Source of the DNA: Pestalotiopsis fici W106-1
Lineage: Eukaryota > Ascomycota > Sordariomycetes > Amphisphaeriales > Sporocadaceae
Reading direction: 5' to 3'
DNA length: 64,000 nucleotides
Assembly (NCBI RefSeq): GCF_000516985.1
Contig: NW_006917095.1
Location: forward strand, 2,423,077 to 2,487,076
How positions within the stretch are numbered: the first letter of the stretch is position 1; the number at the start of each line of letters is the position of its first letter. The notes beneath the pieces were generated by a model. The model saw only the letters and a list, made by a program, of their open reading frames with translations, was not told the DNA's origin and searched no databases. Below are positions 11,000-23,718 of the stretch, one piece after another. The position numbers and the translations under genes are program-made.

Positions 11000-13900
11000 C
11001 TTGAGAAGGAAAATTCGCTAACGTCTTTTCTTGGAGCAGGTAGAACGATGGAAATCTGGTCCAAGCAATAGACCAGATACGATGATAGGCATGAGTCGAT
11101 TTATATCTTGCTAACCATCTTCCCCCGAATATCTTCAAATATGTTACACAGAACTCGTGCCAAGCGGAGTCGCCTCAACAACTCAGATGATCCCATCGCA
11201 ATAGAGGAGGATGCCATTCTTCTCGTTCTTGGCGCATTCGAAGCGCTCAAGGCGCCGCGCCGACGCCGAGGTATCTTGTTTTGGCATCTGAAGAAGACCC
11301 TACTACGACGTCTCTACTTCTGGCCCAATCGATTAATTCGAAGCGAGCGGTTTGTCTGGTCGCATCGGGTATATATGAAAGCAATATCTAGGGTCTTCAA
11401 CCACTCTCTAGTCAACGTCGGACCAATCGGCACGGACGCAACCTTCTATCTGCAACCCCAAAATATGCACACCATCTGAAGGGACGTCGCCTTTTCGTTA
11501 ACCTTTCCCAAGAAGGCTGTAATCGCGGGCTATGGAAGGGTCATTGGAAAGATGCGACTGGTGAATCCCTCGCTTCTTTTCAATTACTATTATCAATTCT
11601 TGATTGGTGCGCAGCAACTGGTCCCGTGGTTGCTGCTCGATTGTTGAGCTCCTCCCGGATGAGGGAATGCCGAGCCGAGGCCCACATTTTATAATGCCCA
11701 CGGAGAAAACCTCTCGGCTTACGAAAGTCGGTCGTGTTTAGACGATACTATTATCCCACGAAAAGACATTCATGATACAAAATTAAGAAGTGCCAGATGA
11801 TCTCGATTAAGAGCAAGTAAGAATCAAACAAGGGCGTGGGAGTCGCGCATGTGTCCAGTGTAGAGTCAATATCGAAGCCATCCGTAACAAAAGCCTGTCA
11901 GGTTGAGTGAAACAAATGATTCTACACTTTTCCTCTTTTTTCTTGGAACAGCACCTTGATACAGCTTGATTCTCAAAGGCTGCCGAACTGCGCGCTTGGG
12001 TGAGCAGGATCATGATGGAACATAGCGCTATTGCTCAGCTGAGTCTGTGGGATGCCCCAAAAATACTTACTTACGCGCTGTGCACGTCGTGGCTATTATT
12101 TGAGGAATGTCTCACCGAATACACGGCAACACGTCAGGATTTTGTGGAGGCTTAGTCTTGAGGCATCTTGAAAATGTGTTGAAAAACAACAAGTCATCCC
12201 TCAGATAAAGATTCTGTATCACCAGACTGGGAATACCATGCCAAATATTGTCACATTTGTACAGTGCCTCAAGACGCCGGCGAGCCGACCGTAGATTTTC
12301 CACATGCCTTGAACACTTTACCTTTGTATACTATTTCCGTCCCAATTCTCATGACAGCGGGAGGGCAGCCGTTTATTGGAGTTTATCATATTCCGTCACC
12401 CTCTTCGACCGGGACCGACTTGTCAAGCAATGGTTGTAGAACTTACAAGACATAAAGCTGAAATGCGAAAGTGAGAAATGCGCCGTCAGGATCATAATAA
12501 ACAAAAAATAGAAATCCACTGAGAGTTGGCTTATATGAGGCTGTAGAATGAGATGGTCAAAGCAAAAAGCAATTTCGCTTTCGATCAATATTGTTTAAAG
12601 TGATATTTCAGTACTATGGACTCTCGAAAGCAAATACACTCGACATGTTTTCTTCAATACGCTCATTGCATCCCCTACAGCACCATTTATATACCAGAGC
12701 AGAGATTTTCTGAGAATTTGTCTAAACATCTACTTCTGCTGGCTGCATCTTGCTGTCATCAGTCCTTCTATTAGTAAGACTTCACCGCATCGCTGGCGCC
12801 AGCCCTACCATGGCGGTTGTTTTCGAATAAGGATTCGGGGCTGGACGATAGTGCTTATGTTTCTTCTCAGCGTACTTTTAAAAGATGAGATTAAATTTCT
12901 CTCTAATGTGGCTCCCCACGTTGTGGCTTGCCCAGAGTTAGGAATTGGTCTCAAGCGGTGGGAATACAAGTCGAAGCCGCCGCCACTCAGCAGCTTAACC
13001 CGGCTCATTGCCATGTGGTCTCCTCCGGCCGGTGAAGATGCACACCGTCTCATCTCAATGGATGCGCCATAGATCTTTTTTCCCCCTTTCCTCGCGAGTT
13101 CTGGAGACGAGACTTCTGGGCCCGGAGGATCAAAGTACTCTTGGAGAACCCAATGTACTTTTTTTCCTCTGCTGTTCTCAGGTGTCGTCTTTCCCCGCAT
13201 CTCATACTACCCTGCTGCCGTTTCTCCAACCATGCTATGTAGGGGGAAAAAAGTCATGCAACTTTGGAGATATTCTCCGGGTCAGCGGACCCCGGTATGT
13301 AGCCCCTCCTATTGTCCCTTGTCGGGCGCCCGCTGTAGGGGACAAGAATCAGCACACACAGACTCTGACAGTATATCATTGGGAGACGCTAGACTGAGAA
13401 ATCCATAGTCTTTCCTGCAGACTGCTCAGAACTACTGAGATCATCTCGATTCATCTCGATATATGCAAATAGTCGAGAGAAATTCTATAGGCACCAGGCG
13501 ATCATAATCTCTAGGAAGAATCAGCACAGCCAATTGGATTTCGGCCCGAGTGAATACACAAAAGCGGAAGCCGGCTTGCGTCTAGGATACACCCGGCTGC
13601 CATTACACTAGAAAAAGAGCTTTTAGCTGTGAGGTTGCAAAATCTTTCTGACTTGCCCTGAAGCTCTCTTCACGCAGCTCGCTTATGCACAGTCTACAGC
13701 CATATCACCTTGGTCCCGTTTCAATGATCCTGGGCAAAAAAAAAAAAAAAGCTCGCACTTTTTGAAAGTATTTGGTGCCTGAAGACGAACCCTGTTTACA
13801 TCTTGTCTAGATAGACGGGCTAGACCGTATTGGTATTGGTATAGGATGTTTTGGTGTTAGAGACCTTGCCCGATTTTACAACTTTGCCTCTTTTACTACT

Positions 13901-15085
13901 ATGGGAACTACGCTTTCACAGCGATAGCCGGACCTAAAGTGATGGAGGCTGGCAAGACACCTGTTGCATGAGACTTTAATCCAGTTGTAGATGGCATCGT
14001 CATAACCTGGTTTCGAGATCCATGACACGACCTCTCTTGTTTCTTTTTCATGCTATAGCAGTATCCATTAAGACCAGTGCGGGTTTTCTATACACTGCAT
14101 TTCGTCAAGGAATACGTGACAAAATGTTAATTCGTAATCCCGGCTGTGATGCCCGTGTCTGCCATGTTTTGCCATGGACATACACCATGTTGCCACGCCG
14201 GTGGGTCAATTGACAATGGGTAGGGCATCGCATGAGACTATGCACGTGCTCCACTTCCACCTTGGATACTACATAGTACACTACCAAGACCAACTTCTCC
14301 GCAAACTTGGCACGATCAGCAATAGTCAAGGCAGGGGGTAGATCTTTGATACATAGTGATTTACATAGTAGAGGACATAAATCTCGTTGAGACAGGGCCG
14401 AAAGACGAAAAAGAGCCGCTGCCGTGTCCGGATCAGAGCTACAACAGATCCCAAGCTACAGTGCTAAGCTTGCAATTGATCGACCGACCCTACTTGGCAT
14501 TCTCATTCCTCTCAGGGTTTATCAATATACTCTGCAGAGAAGTCTGATCTTCCAGTTCAGTGGCAGAAGACTATAACATGTTGAAAGTCGATGGGAACAG
14601 TCACGGCATCGCGAAGGTTATTTCAGATCATTGTTTCTTTGGCAGCTACCTATTTAGAGACTCATTTTTGGAGTCTATGGAGTGCTTATTTACGTCCATT
14701 GCCCATATCCTTTTTTGTAATTTTCTGTTTCTTCAATGTCGTGATCCCTCTCCATTGCCTGGTTCTGAGCTCAACCGTCTATATATGCCCAGAGTCTGTT
14801 CAGAATGACTGTACAAAACGAAAGGGATTTATAGAAATGACCACTTACGGAAGCAGAGTCCTGGGTCAGCTTGGGGGGAAATGCACAAGGACGTCTCTGT
14901 CCATGAATGCTCAAAAGGTCAATCCATCAACGCCCATAATGTCAATCGCAGTGCCATGTGCTCAGTGAGCCAACTCCAAGGTCTGGAAAGTTAGCAAAAA
15001 AAGCCGTCCTTCCCAGTACCTTCTCCGATTCCCTAGTTGTCCTCCAAGTCTCATGGTCAGACGGAATCAGCAAGAAAACCTCAAA
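11000..15085. other. Gene-free stretch, about 4.1 kb
   Basis: Promoter side of the chloroperoxidase gene, then a long stretch without a supported gene. The best frame is 11108-11479 (+, 123 codons), which starts only 0.1 kb from the chloroperoxidase ATG in the opposite direction and has a basic block (RRRRG, LLRRLYFW) but no recognised domain. Frames at 12805-13200 (-) and 14560-14968 (+) are overlapped by other frames and look random. An A tract lies at about 13737-13750. Confidence 0.45.
11099..11105 (-). promoter_or_regulatory. TATA-like box of the chloroperoxidase gene
   Basis: TATAAAT on the minus strand about 100 bp before the chloroperoxidase ATG, a plausible core promoter distance in ascomycetes. 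Seen in sequence; function inferred. Confidence 0.4.
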
Positions 15086-17468
15086 TCAGTTCTTCTTGGC
15101 CTTCTTGGCCTTCTTGGCGGCGGGCTTGGCCTCCTTGACGCCCGTGACAAAAAAGTAGGCAAAGTAGGTTCCGTACTCGGCACACTCCTTGAGGATATCC
15201 TCATCGTCCCACCACCACTTGCAGTCATGGATGAGATTGCCCCAAATCTCGTACCAGAGCATGGCCATGACTCGGCAGCGCGCCTCGCCCATGGCGGGCT
15301 CCCACTGCTTGTCATCCTGGATGCGGTCGTAGCCCGCGGGAACCACGGGGACGTGGTACTGGGTATAGTGGCTGCCGCGGCCGCGCAGCTCGGCGGCCTT
15401 CATCCAGGCCGGGACGTCGCGGCTCGGGCTCGTGGTGCGCGCGTGCTTCTCGAGCTCGACGATGAGGTTGTCCCGCATCCACTTGCGCATCAGGGGGCCG
15501 CAGACCTGCTCCTCGGGGCACGGGTCCATGAGGGTCACGTGCAGGGCGCCGCCCGGCTTGAGCAGCTTGTAGATCTCGGCCAGGACAATGGGCACGTCGT
15601 ACTTGGCTAGCATGGAGCCCATGCGCAGGCAAGTGACCGAGGTAAAGGACTCGTGCTTGAGGTTGCTGAAGCCGAGCTTGGCCTGCAGAGTCGGGGCGGT
15701 AACGGGATGTAGATTGGGGAACAACTCGCGCTGAGTGGGAACGGTCCAGATCTGAGTCAGGCTGATGGTCGGGTTCAAACCTGCGAGGAATGAGGCAGAA
15801 GCTACAGTACAACAGTCAGTCAAAAGTTCGTGTCTTGTTTGTTTCCACAGGGCAAACTCACATGATCTCTCGTACAGAGCGAGGATGCTGGGTGTGACAC
15901 TGGCAGACTCCTCTACGTTCTGGGGGTCAAAGTTATTCTGGTGAAGCCAGTTGGCATAGACATCGTTCTGGTAGAGACAGGAAAACATCCATCGCTTCTT
16001 GATAGCCTCGAGCTCTTCATACATCTTGGCGTTCTTGAGAGCGGGCGGATCAGCCTTGACGTTGGCAAGCAGGACCTCGGGAGAAGCGGTGGCCATCATG
16101 ATAATGTCTCTCTGCACGGTTGTCAAGTTGGAAGTGATTTTCCAGACGCTGTCTCTGACGATGGGAGTCTGCAGAGGAGGGGGCTGAACAGGTCCTCGGA
16201 CCTGGCGTCTCTGAGCCTGGGGCGAAGGAGTCGGCATGGCGCTCTGGGTAATGCTTGCGGAAGCTCTCTGCTTATTCTTTCCCTTGGGAGGGGCAGGAGG
16301 GGGACCTCTGGGAGGAGGTCCAGGAGGAGGAGGGAGAGCGTGGAGAGCGACAGGAGTCGGGAGGGTGACTGAATCGAGGGAGACTGAGGATCGCTGAGAC
16401 TCTGTCTGATTTCCTCCAACACTCTGGGAGGACGGACCAGCGGAGATGCTGGATGAATCGTGCTCTTCGTCGGGCTGGCCAAACACTGTGCCCTCGGGAA
16501 AGGTTGCCTCGTGGTAGGACAGAAGCATAGAGTTGTCAACGTCCTCGTAACGTTCAGTGGATCTGGTCAAAGGGTATCAGCAAGTTGAGCTCGTGGTAGG
16601 AGCTGATTTTTGGGAAGAAAAACTGGAAAGAAACAAACGAAGAAAAAACTAACCCAAGCATGAGAGGCTTCAGTGCAGGCATGGGAGCCTTCTTGCTATC
16701 TGAAGTGATGCGAACTTCAGAGGTGACACTGTTGTCACCGTTGTCATTAGCAGGTCGCAAGGAAACGGTGAGTTGCTTGTCCTGAGAGACAAACGAGGAT
16801 GCGTCCAGCTGCTGGAGATGATGCTCAGACTTGATCAACTTTGAGTCCACCATGCTGCGCGAATCTCCAGAGTCTCGATTGTCTGACGTGTTTTGCGAGT
16901 TGCGCGAGCTGCTTGCCAGTGTACTAGAGGCGGCAAGGGAAGGGGTCGCCCAATGAGAGACTGAGGACTCTGTGATGCGCAAATGAGTATAAGTTGCCAG
17001 CATCAAGTGCGAAATCAGGGTGGGCCACTTACCTCGCAAAGAAATCCAGGACTGGTCGCCTGCCGTTTGCTCGTCTTGAGCTCCATGAATGCCTGCGTTT
17101 ACACCATTCTCTCCTCCTCCCAATGAGGGGTTGAGCTCAGTGTTATCCTCAATGATGCTGCTCTCGTCGCTAGCAGCTCTCTTGGAGCCATTTGCATTAA
17201 ACTTGACTTCCATGGAGCCTCCAGTGTTCGTGCTTGCGCGCTTTCGACCATTAATCGATAGAAATCCAAAGCTCTTCTCGCTGTGACCAGATCCAGGCAT
17301 CGAAACAAATGAATGTCGCTTGTTAGTGTTCTTGGCATCATCGCTTCGCACCGAGGGTGCCCTCTCTGATGCTGCCTTGTCCGATGCCTCGCGCTTCTCG
17401 CGCTCCTTGCGGGCATTTCGCTCGCCGACGAGCTCAGGCTTGTCATCGTTCCAATAGACGTCATACAT
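15086..17468 (-). CDS. Methyltransferase-like protein with long disordered N-terminus
   Basis: Exons 17468-17033, 16969-16654, 16562-15862 and 15801-15086 (723 codons, 722 aa); donors GTAAGT, GTTAGT, GTGAGT. The ATG has a CCCACC context; an in-frame ATG lies further upstream. Residues 1 to about 390 are Ser/Lys/Pro-rich and disordered, with a polyproline block (PPPPGPPPRGPPPAPPK). The C-terminal third (about 395-710) resembles SAM-dependent methyltransferases: ELEAIKKRWMFSCLYQNDVYANW, then LTQIWTVP, then LAEIYKLLKPGGALHVTLMDP, which matches the region after motif III of class I enzymes. I see no clear glycine-rich motif I, so activity is uncertain. The protein ends in a lysine-rich tail (AAKKAKKAKKN) that could act as a nuclear signal. 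Fungal proteins of this type are known only as hypothetical; the biological role is unknown. Confidence 0.75.
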
Positions 17469-20400
17469 GGTGGGCGCTGGTAGAAACTGTTGCGCCGCGC
17501 AACTGCTTCGTGACACGATATTGAAAAGGGTTTATGTGAAAGGTCAGATCAAAGCAGAAGATGCTACCATCTCCGTGCCGTAGCTTTTCCAGATTGGTTG
17601 CTCAGTCTCTGGTTGCAACGCGCATATCAAGCAGTCTTGCCTCCTTGATACTCGGGCTAGTCGGTCATGCTGTGATACCACGGCTTCTGGTTCTGTGGCA
17701 TTAGTTGTAGGTAGGAGTGGTCTTCTCTTCGATATACGGTGACTTGCAACCGAGATATGGTAGACGCCAGAGGAAACAAGGTAGACTTCGGACGAAAGAT
17801 GGAATGTGCACGTGAAATATGGTGATGTTGGGACGGAAGGTGGTGATTGTTGGATCAAATATGGTATGGCTTCCAGGCAAAGGAGCGCGTTTCTATGACG
17901 GAACTTCAAGAGACTCCAAGTCAGAGTAAAAAGAAATTGTTCAATGTATAGATGTTCGAGGACAAGTAAGAATGAAGCTGCACAGGTCAAGATCCTGTGA
18001 GCAGAGGCTTGGGTGTGCAGGAGTGGAAGAAAGCAGTTCTGCTGGGTCAAGCTTCGAGTCCAAGGGAAGCTGCAGGTAGTTGCAGAATTCGAGAAGTGGT
18101 GGAATTGAACGAACGAAGCAGGTCCTTGCCTTAGGCACCTTCCCGTGGACAGAAGACGACGACTTCTAAATTGGTTGCCGGGGCCCGGACTGCTGTCAAG
18201 CTTGCCTCGTGCTTGACGACGAGATCTGGGAAGATGTGGTTCAGTGCTTCACGTGTTCTACTACATAGGTTCTGGATCTGGCAAGGCTGAGCGACGATAG
18301 CATCATCAAGACATCTTGAGTAAGTACCATTACAGATGCTACTTGTGTAGTAGACGGACTTACAGAAAGGAGGGCTCTGTGACTGAATTATTGTCGATAA
18401 TTGTGCAGCTTGTGAACCAATATTTGACTAGAGAAGTGATATCACGTCGATCTCACGAATAGAGTGCCGTGAATATTGCAAAGTCTCTTTGTTGGTAGAT
18501 GCCAATCACTGGTGAACAAGAAGTCTGGAGACTAGCCAACTGTATGAACCTATGGCCCCTGCATCAGCTCATGTCATTACCCATGGATCTAATCGAGAAA
18601 AAAGCCAGGAAATCTAGCAGCAAGGCTGAGATCAGAGCTGGCCACCAAGTCCATGGTCTGCTCGGCTGGTACACGGCATTGTTCTGATCAACCATGAGGT
18701 AGGATGAATAGGAGCTAATGCAAGGAGCTCTGAGCTCTCTGTGTTCTCGACGTGAGTATGAGGGTATGGATGGGCATTGGCTTGTTCTGTACGTGTGTAC
18801 AAGACAAGCTTTTCAGTTATGCTTGTCTTTAATTTGAAAGGTCAAATGATTCACGTCCCCATCTGATTGGATTACCAACAATGAATCGTGCCGCAAATAC
18901 GGATTTTCAGTTTTACTAGACACCTATAAAACGTCCTGGTGTGTGGAAAAGTAAGAGGGCACGCTCACAAGAATTGTTTGCTGCTGAACTCCGCAGTTTG
19001 CCCCTGATGCCAGGGCGTACAGAAAGAGGGGAGCAGGTTGCACAAAGAGTCAATCAATTTCTGAAGCTGGAATGGCAAATCGATGAAGGCCATTAATTGT
19101 AGACCAGCATCATGGCTCATCTGTATGATTGGTTCATGTCAGATTTGTGCTTCTCCGGCTGTAAATGTCAATGCAAGAAAAGTCCATGTTTGGAGGTGTA
19201 TCCTCATAGCAGTGGCAGCTCGGATTGGTGCGCAGGCACTCAAGAGGAGCCGTGATTGGACACTTCTTTATCATCGTAGAGACCAATTCTGTAATTGGCT
19301 CTTTGCGCTTAAAATTACCTAGGTAGGTTGGCACAGCGAACACAACTCGAAAGCATTGCAGCACACAAAGGCAAAAGCGGAGTTAGTGGACTCAAATCAC
19401 CAGGACGACTTGACAGTGATGCAAAATACTGGAAAGAAGTAATAATCTGCTCAATTTTGGAGGCGGTTCTGTGTCGTTTTTGTAGGCGACGCCGAGACGT
19501 ATATACACTTTCACGTGGGATTATCTTGAGATTTCGCCTATGGGCCGAGATTCAGACGAATCACAAACAAATAACCATTGCGCATGTCCTAATCAACAAT
19601 CAGACGTTGATATGATGGATAACGCTGCGGAGATATAGAAAAGTACTGTAAATATCTGGCAATATACCCAAAAGACAACAGCTTTTAATCAAGACACGCC
19701 AATAACATGCAGCACCAAGCTAATCATCTCTGCAAGAACGCATTCCGAGACCTATTGCACACAGCATACACGAGCCGAGAGAAACAAAGGATGTGCACTA
19801 TCGCCCAATTAATCGTCTCATCTGTCCACCATTATCCTGGCTCATTCTGCCGGGTGCGACTTGAAGATGCCGTAACCGACCACTTGTGTTACCTGTCTCA
19901 TGTGACCCTACCTGGCAAAAGGCACTCTTACCCACAGAAGGGAACTCATTGTATCTCCAAATGATCCATCTAGGACTTGCAGGGTAATATACGGGTTCCC
20001 AGCTTGAATTTCACCCAGTTTCCATCTGTGCAAGGACAAGTGCAAGAAAGATATTCCAGACGGAATTGCACCGGACAAATGTTCCATCTATAGGCGCTCA
20101 CCTTTAACTACACCCGTCACTTGCATATGATTTCAATGTGCTTATGCGTAGAATTTACCCATGTCCTGCCTGTGCGGCCATCACACGTTTCTACGGGCTC
20201 CTGCTGCTGGCCGGCATCCGACATGAAGTATGCTTAGCCGCATGTTTAGCACGGTATCCTTTCCAGATCATGGTGAATGTGTTGACCATATTGGATATCC
20301 ACAAAATGCACATGAAATTCGACATTGTATTCGATATAGTCGCTATGTCAAGACAAAAGCATGTCAGCACAAGAAGACAGGAGAGTATGCCCTAAACCTT

Positions 20401-21359
20401 GTTTAACTCTTCCGAGATTGGCAGGCCAATGTCCACTGTTACCTAGTGTTCAATGTCCAGTTACAAGTCACAGCTTTTCATGACAAGAAGGACACGATGA
20501 TTTCTTTCTACAATGGCAGGTTTGATCTCTCTTTGATAAATGCCAAAGGCCGTCAAAACGACTGGGCTTTGATCGATGTCATGCTGTTCGGCTCTGGGCA
20601 TCCCGTGACGGCTGTCATGCAATATCCCAGCTCCTTACTTTGGCCACCAAATATGATCAGTATACTAAGATCAGTCAACCCCATGAGATATAGTCGCGTA
20701 GAGAGTATCACGCCTCTCGTCGACGGATTCCTGAGGGCCCTATTTGAATCGTCTGAAAGCCACAGGCGATGCAGGACCCCTAACAGAACATGGTCTCAAT
20801 CCACCGAAGCAAGGCCAAGAAGATCTTTGAAGTCGTCGCCATATTTGATCTCGTCGTCCTCGATCAAGGCCATCGACCGGGAAACCTTCCAGTTGCAGAG
20901 TTTTCCAACAACCTGGCTGGCTAGACTGTCTCTGCAAACAGAGTGCCCCGTAATTCCCTTCTTTCCTTTGATTGTTTTCGAAAAAAGACCAGCCAACCTC
21001 ACAGATATTTTCCGATTTCCCAGGTTGAGACCTGCCAACAATCTGGTACCACCATCCGGCCCGCCTAGTTGATCTTTATTCACCCAGCTCCAGCCCGGAG
21101 AACCTGACTGCTATCAAGCCCGGGCAGTCCTCATTCCATCCCGTTTCTTTCCCATTTCCTCTTTGCATCATTTCGATCTTTTCTGGTATCTTCATCCATT
21201 CTTCAGGTTGGCGGATCTGCATAGATCCGTCCCATCGCGAAGTCATCAATACGTTGTAACGCATCAACCAGAAACCCCCAACACTGCCCTGTTTTCACTT
21301 AGGTAATCTTGCAGTCGCCCTACTCCACGCAGGACCCGTGTACCGCGCCATACATCAAG
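17469..21359. other. Gene-free stretch, about 3.9 kb
   Basis: Divergent spacer between the methyltransferase-like gene (-) and AzgA (+). The frame 17544-18050 (-) lies in the likely 5' leader and has no motif. The frame 20446-21072 (+, 208 codons) is overlapped by frames on the opposite strand and is unrecognised. A perfect 9-bp inverted repeat lies at 18801-18829 and an ACCTAGGT palindrome at 19317-19324. The last 250 bp before AzgA are pyrimidine-rich, as in fungal promoters. Confidence 0.45.
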
Positions 21360-23718
21360 ATGGTAATCCTCCGCTGGGCCCGCCTTGTTGGCGACGTCGC
21401 CCGCGGTCTGGCCGCCGATGCCGAGGTTCGCCTGATTCAGTCGCGCGTCGGACGATTCTTCCGACTCGAAGGCTCGGGTCATGTAAGTCAAAACACCTAT
21501 CGGCTATCCATCCTTTCATGGGCTTCTTCTCTAGGTTCATCAAGATCTGTATCTATATGTCGTTCCGATACTCAAATGGGGATTCGGCGCAGGTCGATTT
21601 TGTGCCTTTGCTAACGTCTTACAGCCCAACGAGATCGCCAACAGCACCTTCATCAAGGAGTTTCGTGCCGGTCTAACCACCTTTGCTACTATGGCCTACA
21701 TTCTCGCTGTCAATGTAAGTCCACTATCCCCTCGTCTACCTATTTTGCAAGGTCCTGTAGTCGAGAGACTAACTGAATCGCCGCAGTCTCAGGTTCTCGC
21801 CGAGACTGGCGGAAACTGTCCCTGTGATGACAAGATTACTTTCTGCAAGGACAATGACGTCTACAATCAGTGCAAGATTGGTCAGTACTGCCGATTTCGA
21901 GACGAATAATCACTGGCTGACTTCAACAATGCAGATTTCAAGCGCGATCTTGTCACTGCAACCGCTCTTCTCTCTGGTTCCGCCAGCATCGCCTTTGGTC
22001 TGTTCACTAACCTGCCCGTCGCCTTGGCGTAAGTTCCCAGCTCTGGCTTGCCAAGTATTATCGATACAAGTACTAATACAGCCAGCCCCGGTATGGGTGT
22101 CAACGCATACTTTGCCTACCAGGTCGTTGGATTCAATGGAAGTGGCATGGTCTCGTACCCTCTGGCTCTCACTGCCGTCTTTGTCGAAGGCTTGATCTTC
22201 ATGGGCCTAGCTCTCACCGGAATGCGACAGTGGCTGGTCAGGGCTATTCCCTCCACCATCAAGACGGCTTCGGGCGTTGGTATCGGTCTCTTCCTCACCA
22301 TGGTCGGCCTCAGCTATTCCGTTGGTATCGGCGCCATCACGGGTGGAGTCAACACGCCTCTCGCCATCGGCGGCTGCCGCATCGAGGACTTGGATTCGAC
22401 GACACACATGTGTACAAGAGGTGTCATGACGAACCCTGCTGTAAGTTATGGACTGCCAAAGTCTCATCGTGGTACCGTCTAACTGGAGTCATTTAGATGT
22501 GGATTGGTATTCTACTTGGCGGCATCCTCGTTGCGGTTATGATGGCTTTCAGAATGAGAAGCGCAATCGTCATTGGCATCGCTCTGGTCACCGTCATTTC
22601 TTGGCCGTAAGTGTGCCCCAATATCATCTCATCTCACATCGTACTCACCATTGGCTAGGCGCGACACCAGTTTCACTTACTTTCCCTACACCGACGAGGG
22701 AAATGAGCGATTCGAGTTCTTCAAGCAGGTGGCTACCTTTCGTCCGATCGGCAGCCTGACGTTTCTCCATGATTGGGATCTTAGTGGCAACGCTGGAACC
22801 CACTTTGTCCTCGCTCTGTTCACCTTCCTGTACGTCGATATTATCGATTGTACCGCCACTCTGGCCTCGATGGCCAAGTTCTCGAACGTCGTCGATGATC
22901 ATGGCAATTTCCCTCGCTCAACTGTTGCGTACTGCACAGACGCCGCCTTTATCTCGATCGGTTCGTTCCTCGGCTGCTCTCCTGTGACCGCTTTTATTGA
23001 GAGCGCTTCGGGAATCATGCAAGGTGGCCGCACTGGACTGACTGCAATCACCACCGGTATCTGTTTCTTGTTGGCAGTCTTCTTTGCCCCCATCTTTGCC
23101 TCCATCCCGCCCTGGGCCACTGGTTGCACACTCATTCTTGTAGGTCAAGTCGCTCGCTCTTTTTCTGACTTGCACAACTAATCATCCCGGGATATCAGGT
23201 CGGTTGCATGATGATTCGTCAGGTCGTCAAGATCAATTGGGCGTATATCGGTGACTCTCTTCCGTCATTTGTCACTCTTGCATTCATGCCAATGAGTTAC
23301 AGCGTCGCCTATGGCCTGATCGCGTACGTCCCAGCCCAATTGCTTTTCTGTTTTTCTTTGCATAGACTGACCATGCAATACTAGTGGCATGCTCAACTAC
23401 GTCGTCCTCAATACCACAATCTGGATCATTGTTCACGCCTCAGGCCATCGATGGGTGCCAGAGAACTACCACCTCAAGGAGGCCTACCACTGGCAGTTGA
23501 ACGAGCGAAACCTGCCGACCTGGATGCGCACGCTCCTAGCCAAGATACAGCGCCGTCGCCCAGAGGAGGACAGTGTCCATAAGGAGGGCATTGATCTGGG
23601 CGCTCGCGGCACCAGTCAGGAGAGCTCTCAGGGTATTCGTGGCAGTTCGCAGTTTGGCGGCTCGACTCGAGACATTCACATGGCCAACCTGCAGGCTCAG
23701 ATCCGCCGCTTCGTCTGA
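21360..23718 (+). CDS. azgA: AzgA-type adenine/guanine/hypoxanthine permease
   Basis: Nine exons: 21360-21482, 21625-21714, 21787-21880, 21935-22028, 22086-22440, 22497-22606, 22659-23139, 23199-23323, 23385-23718 (602 codons, 601 aa). The N-terminus VGRFFRLEGSGH leads into FRAGLTTFATMAYILAVN, the classic start of the AzgA/NCS2 purine:H+ symporters. Further conserved blocks are APGMGVNAYFAY, ALTGMRQWLVRAIP, GIGLFLTMVG, TFLYVDIIDCTATLASMA and SIGSFLGCSPVTAFIESASG, the last carrying the purine-binding helix. About 12-14 membrane helices are evident. It imports adenine, guanine and hypoxanthine across the plasma membrane. The C-tail is polar and Arg-rich (RRRPEED). The acceptor at 22085 was chosen over 22080 because it restores the conserved ALAPGMG. 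Confidence 0.95.

Noticed and set aside
15053..15610. 185-codon plus-strand frame opposite the methyltransferase-like gene
   Set aside because: Shadow of the real minus-strand coding sequence, rich in Gly/Leu/Val from its codon composition.
17544..18050. 168-codon frame on the minus strand upstream of the methyltransferase-like gene
   Set aside because: Hydrophobic and irregular composition, no domain, and it lies in the likely 5' leader or promoter; it looks like chance.
20446..21072. 208-codon frame on the plus strand
   Set aside because: Overlapped by open frames on the other strand, no motif, and no splice-linked continuation into a recognisable protein; not listed as a gene.
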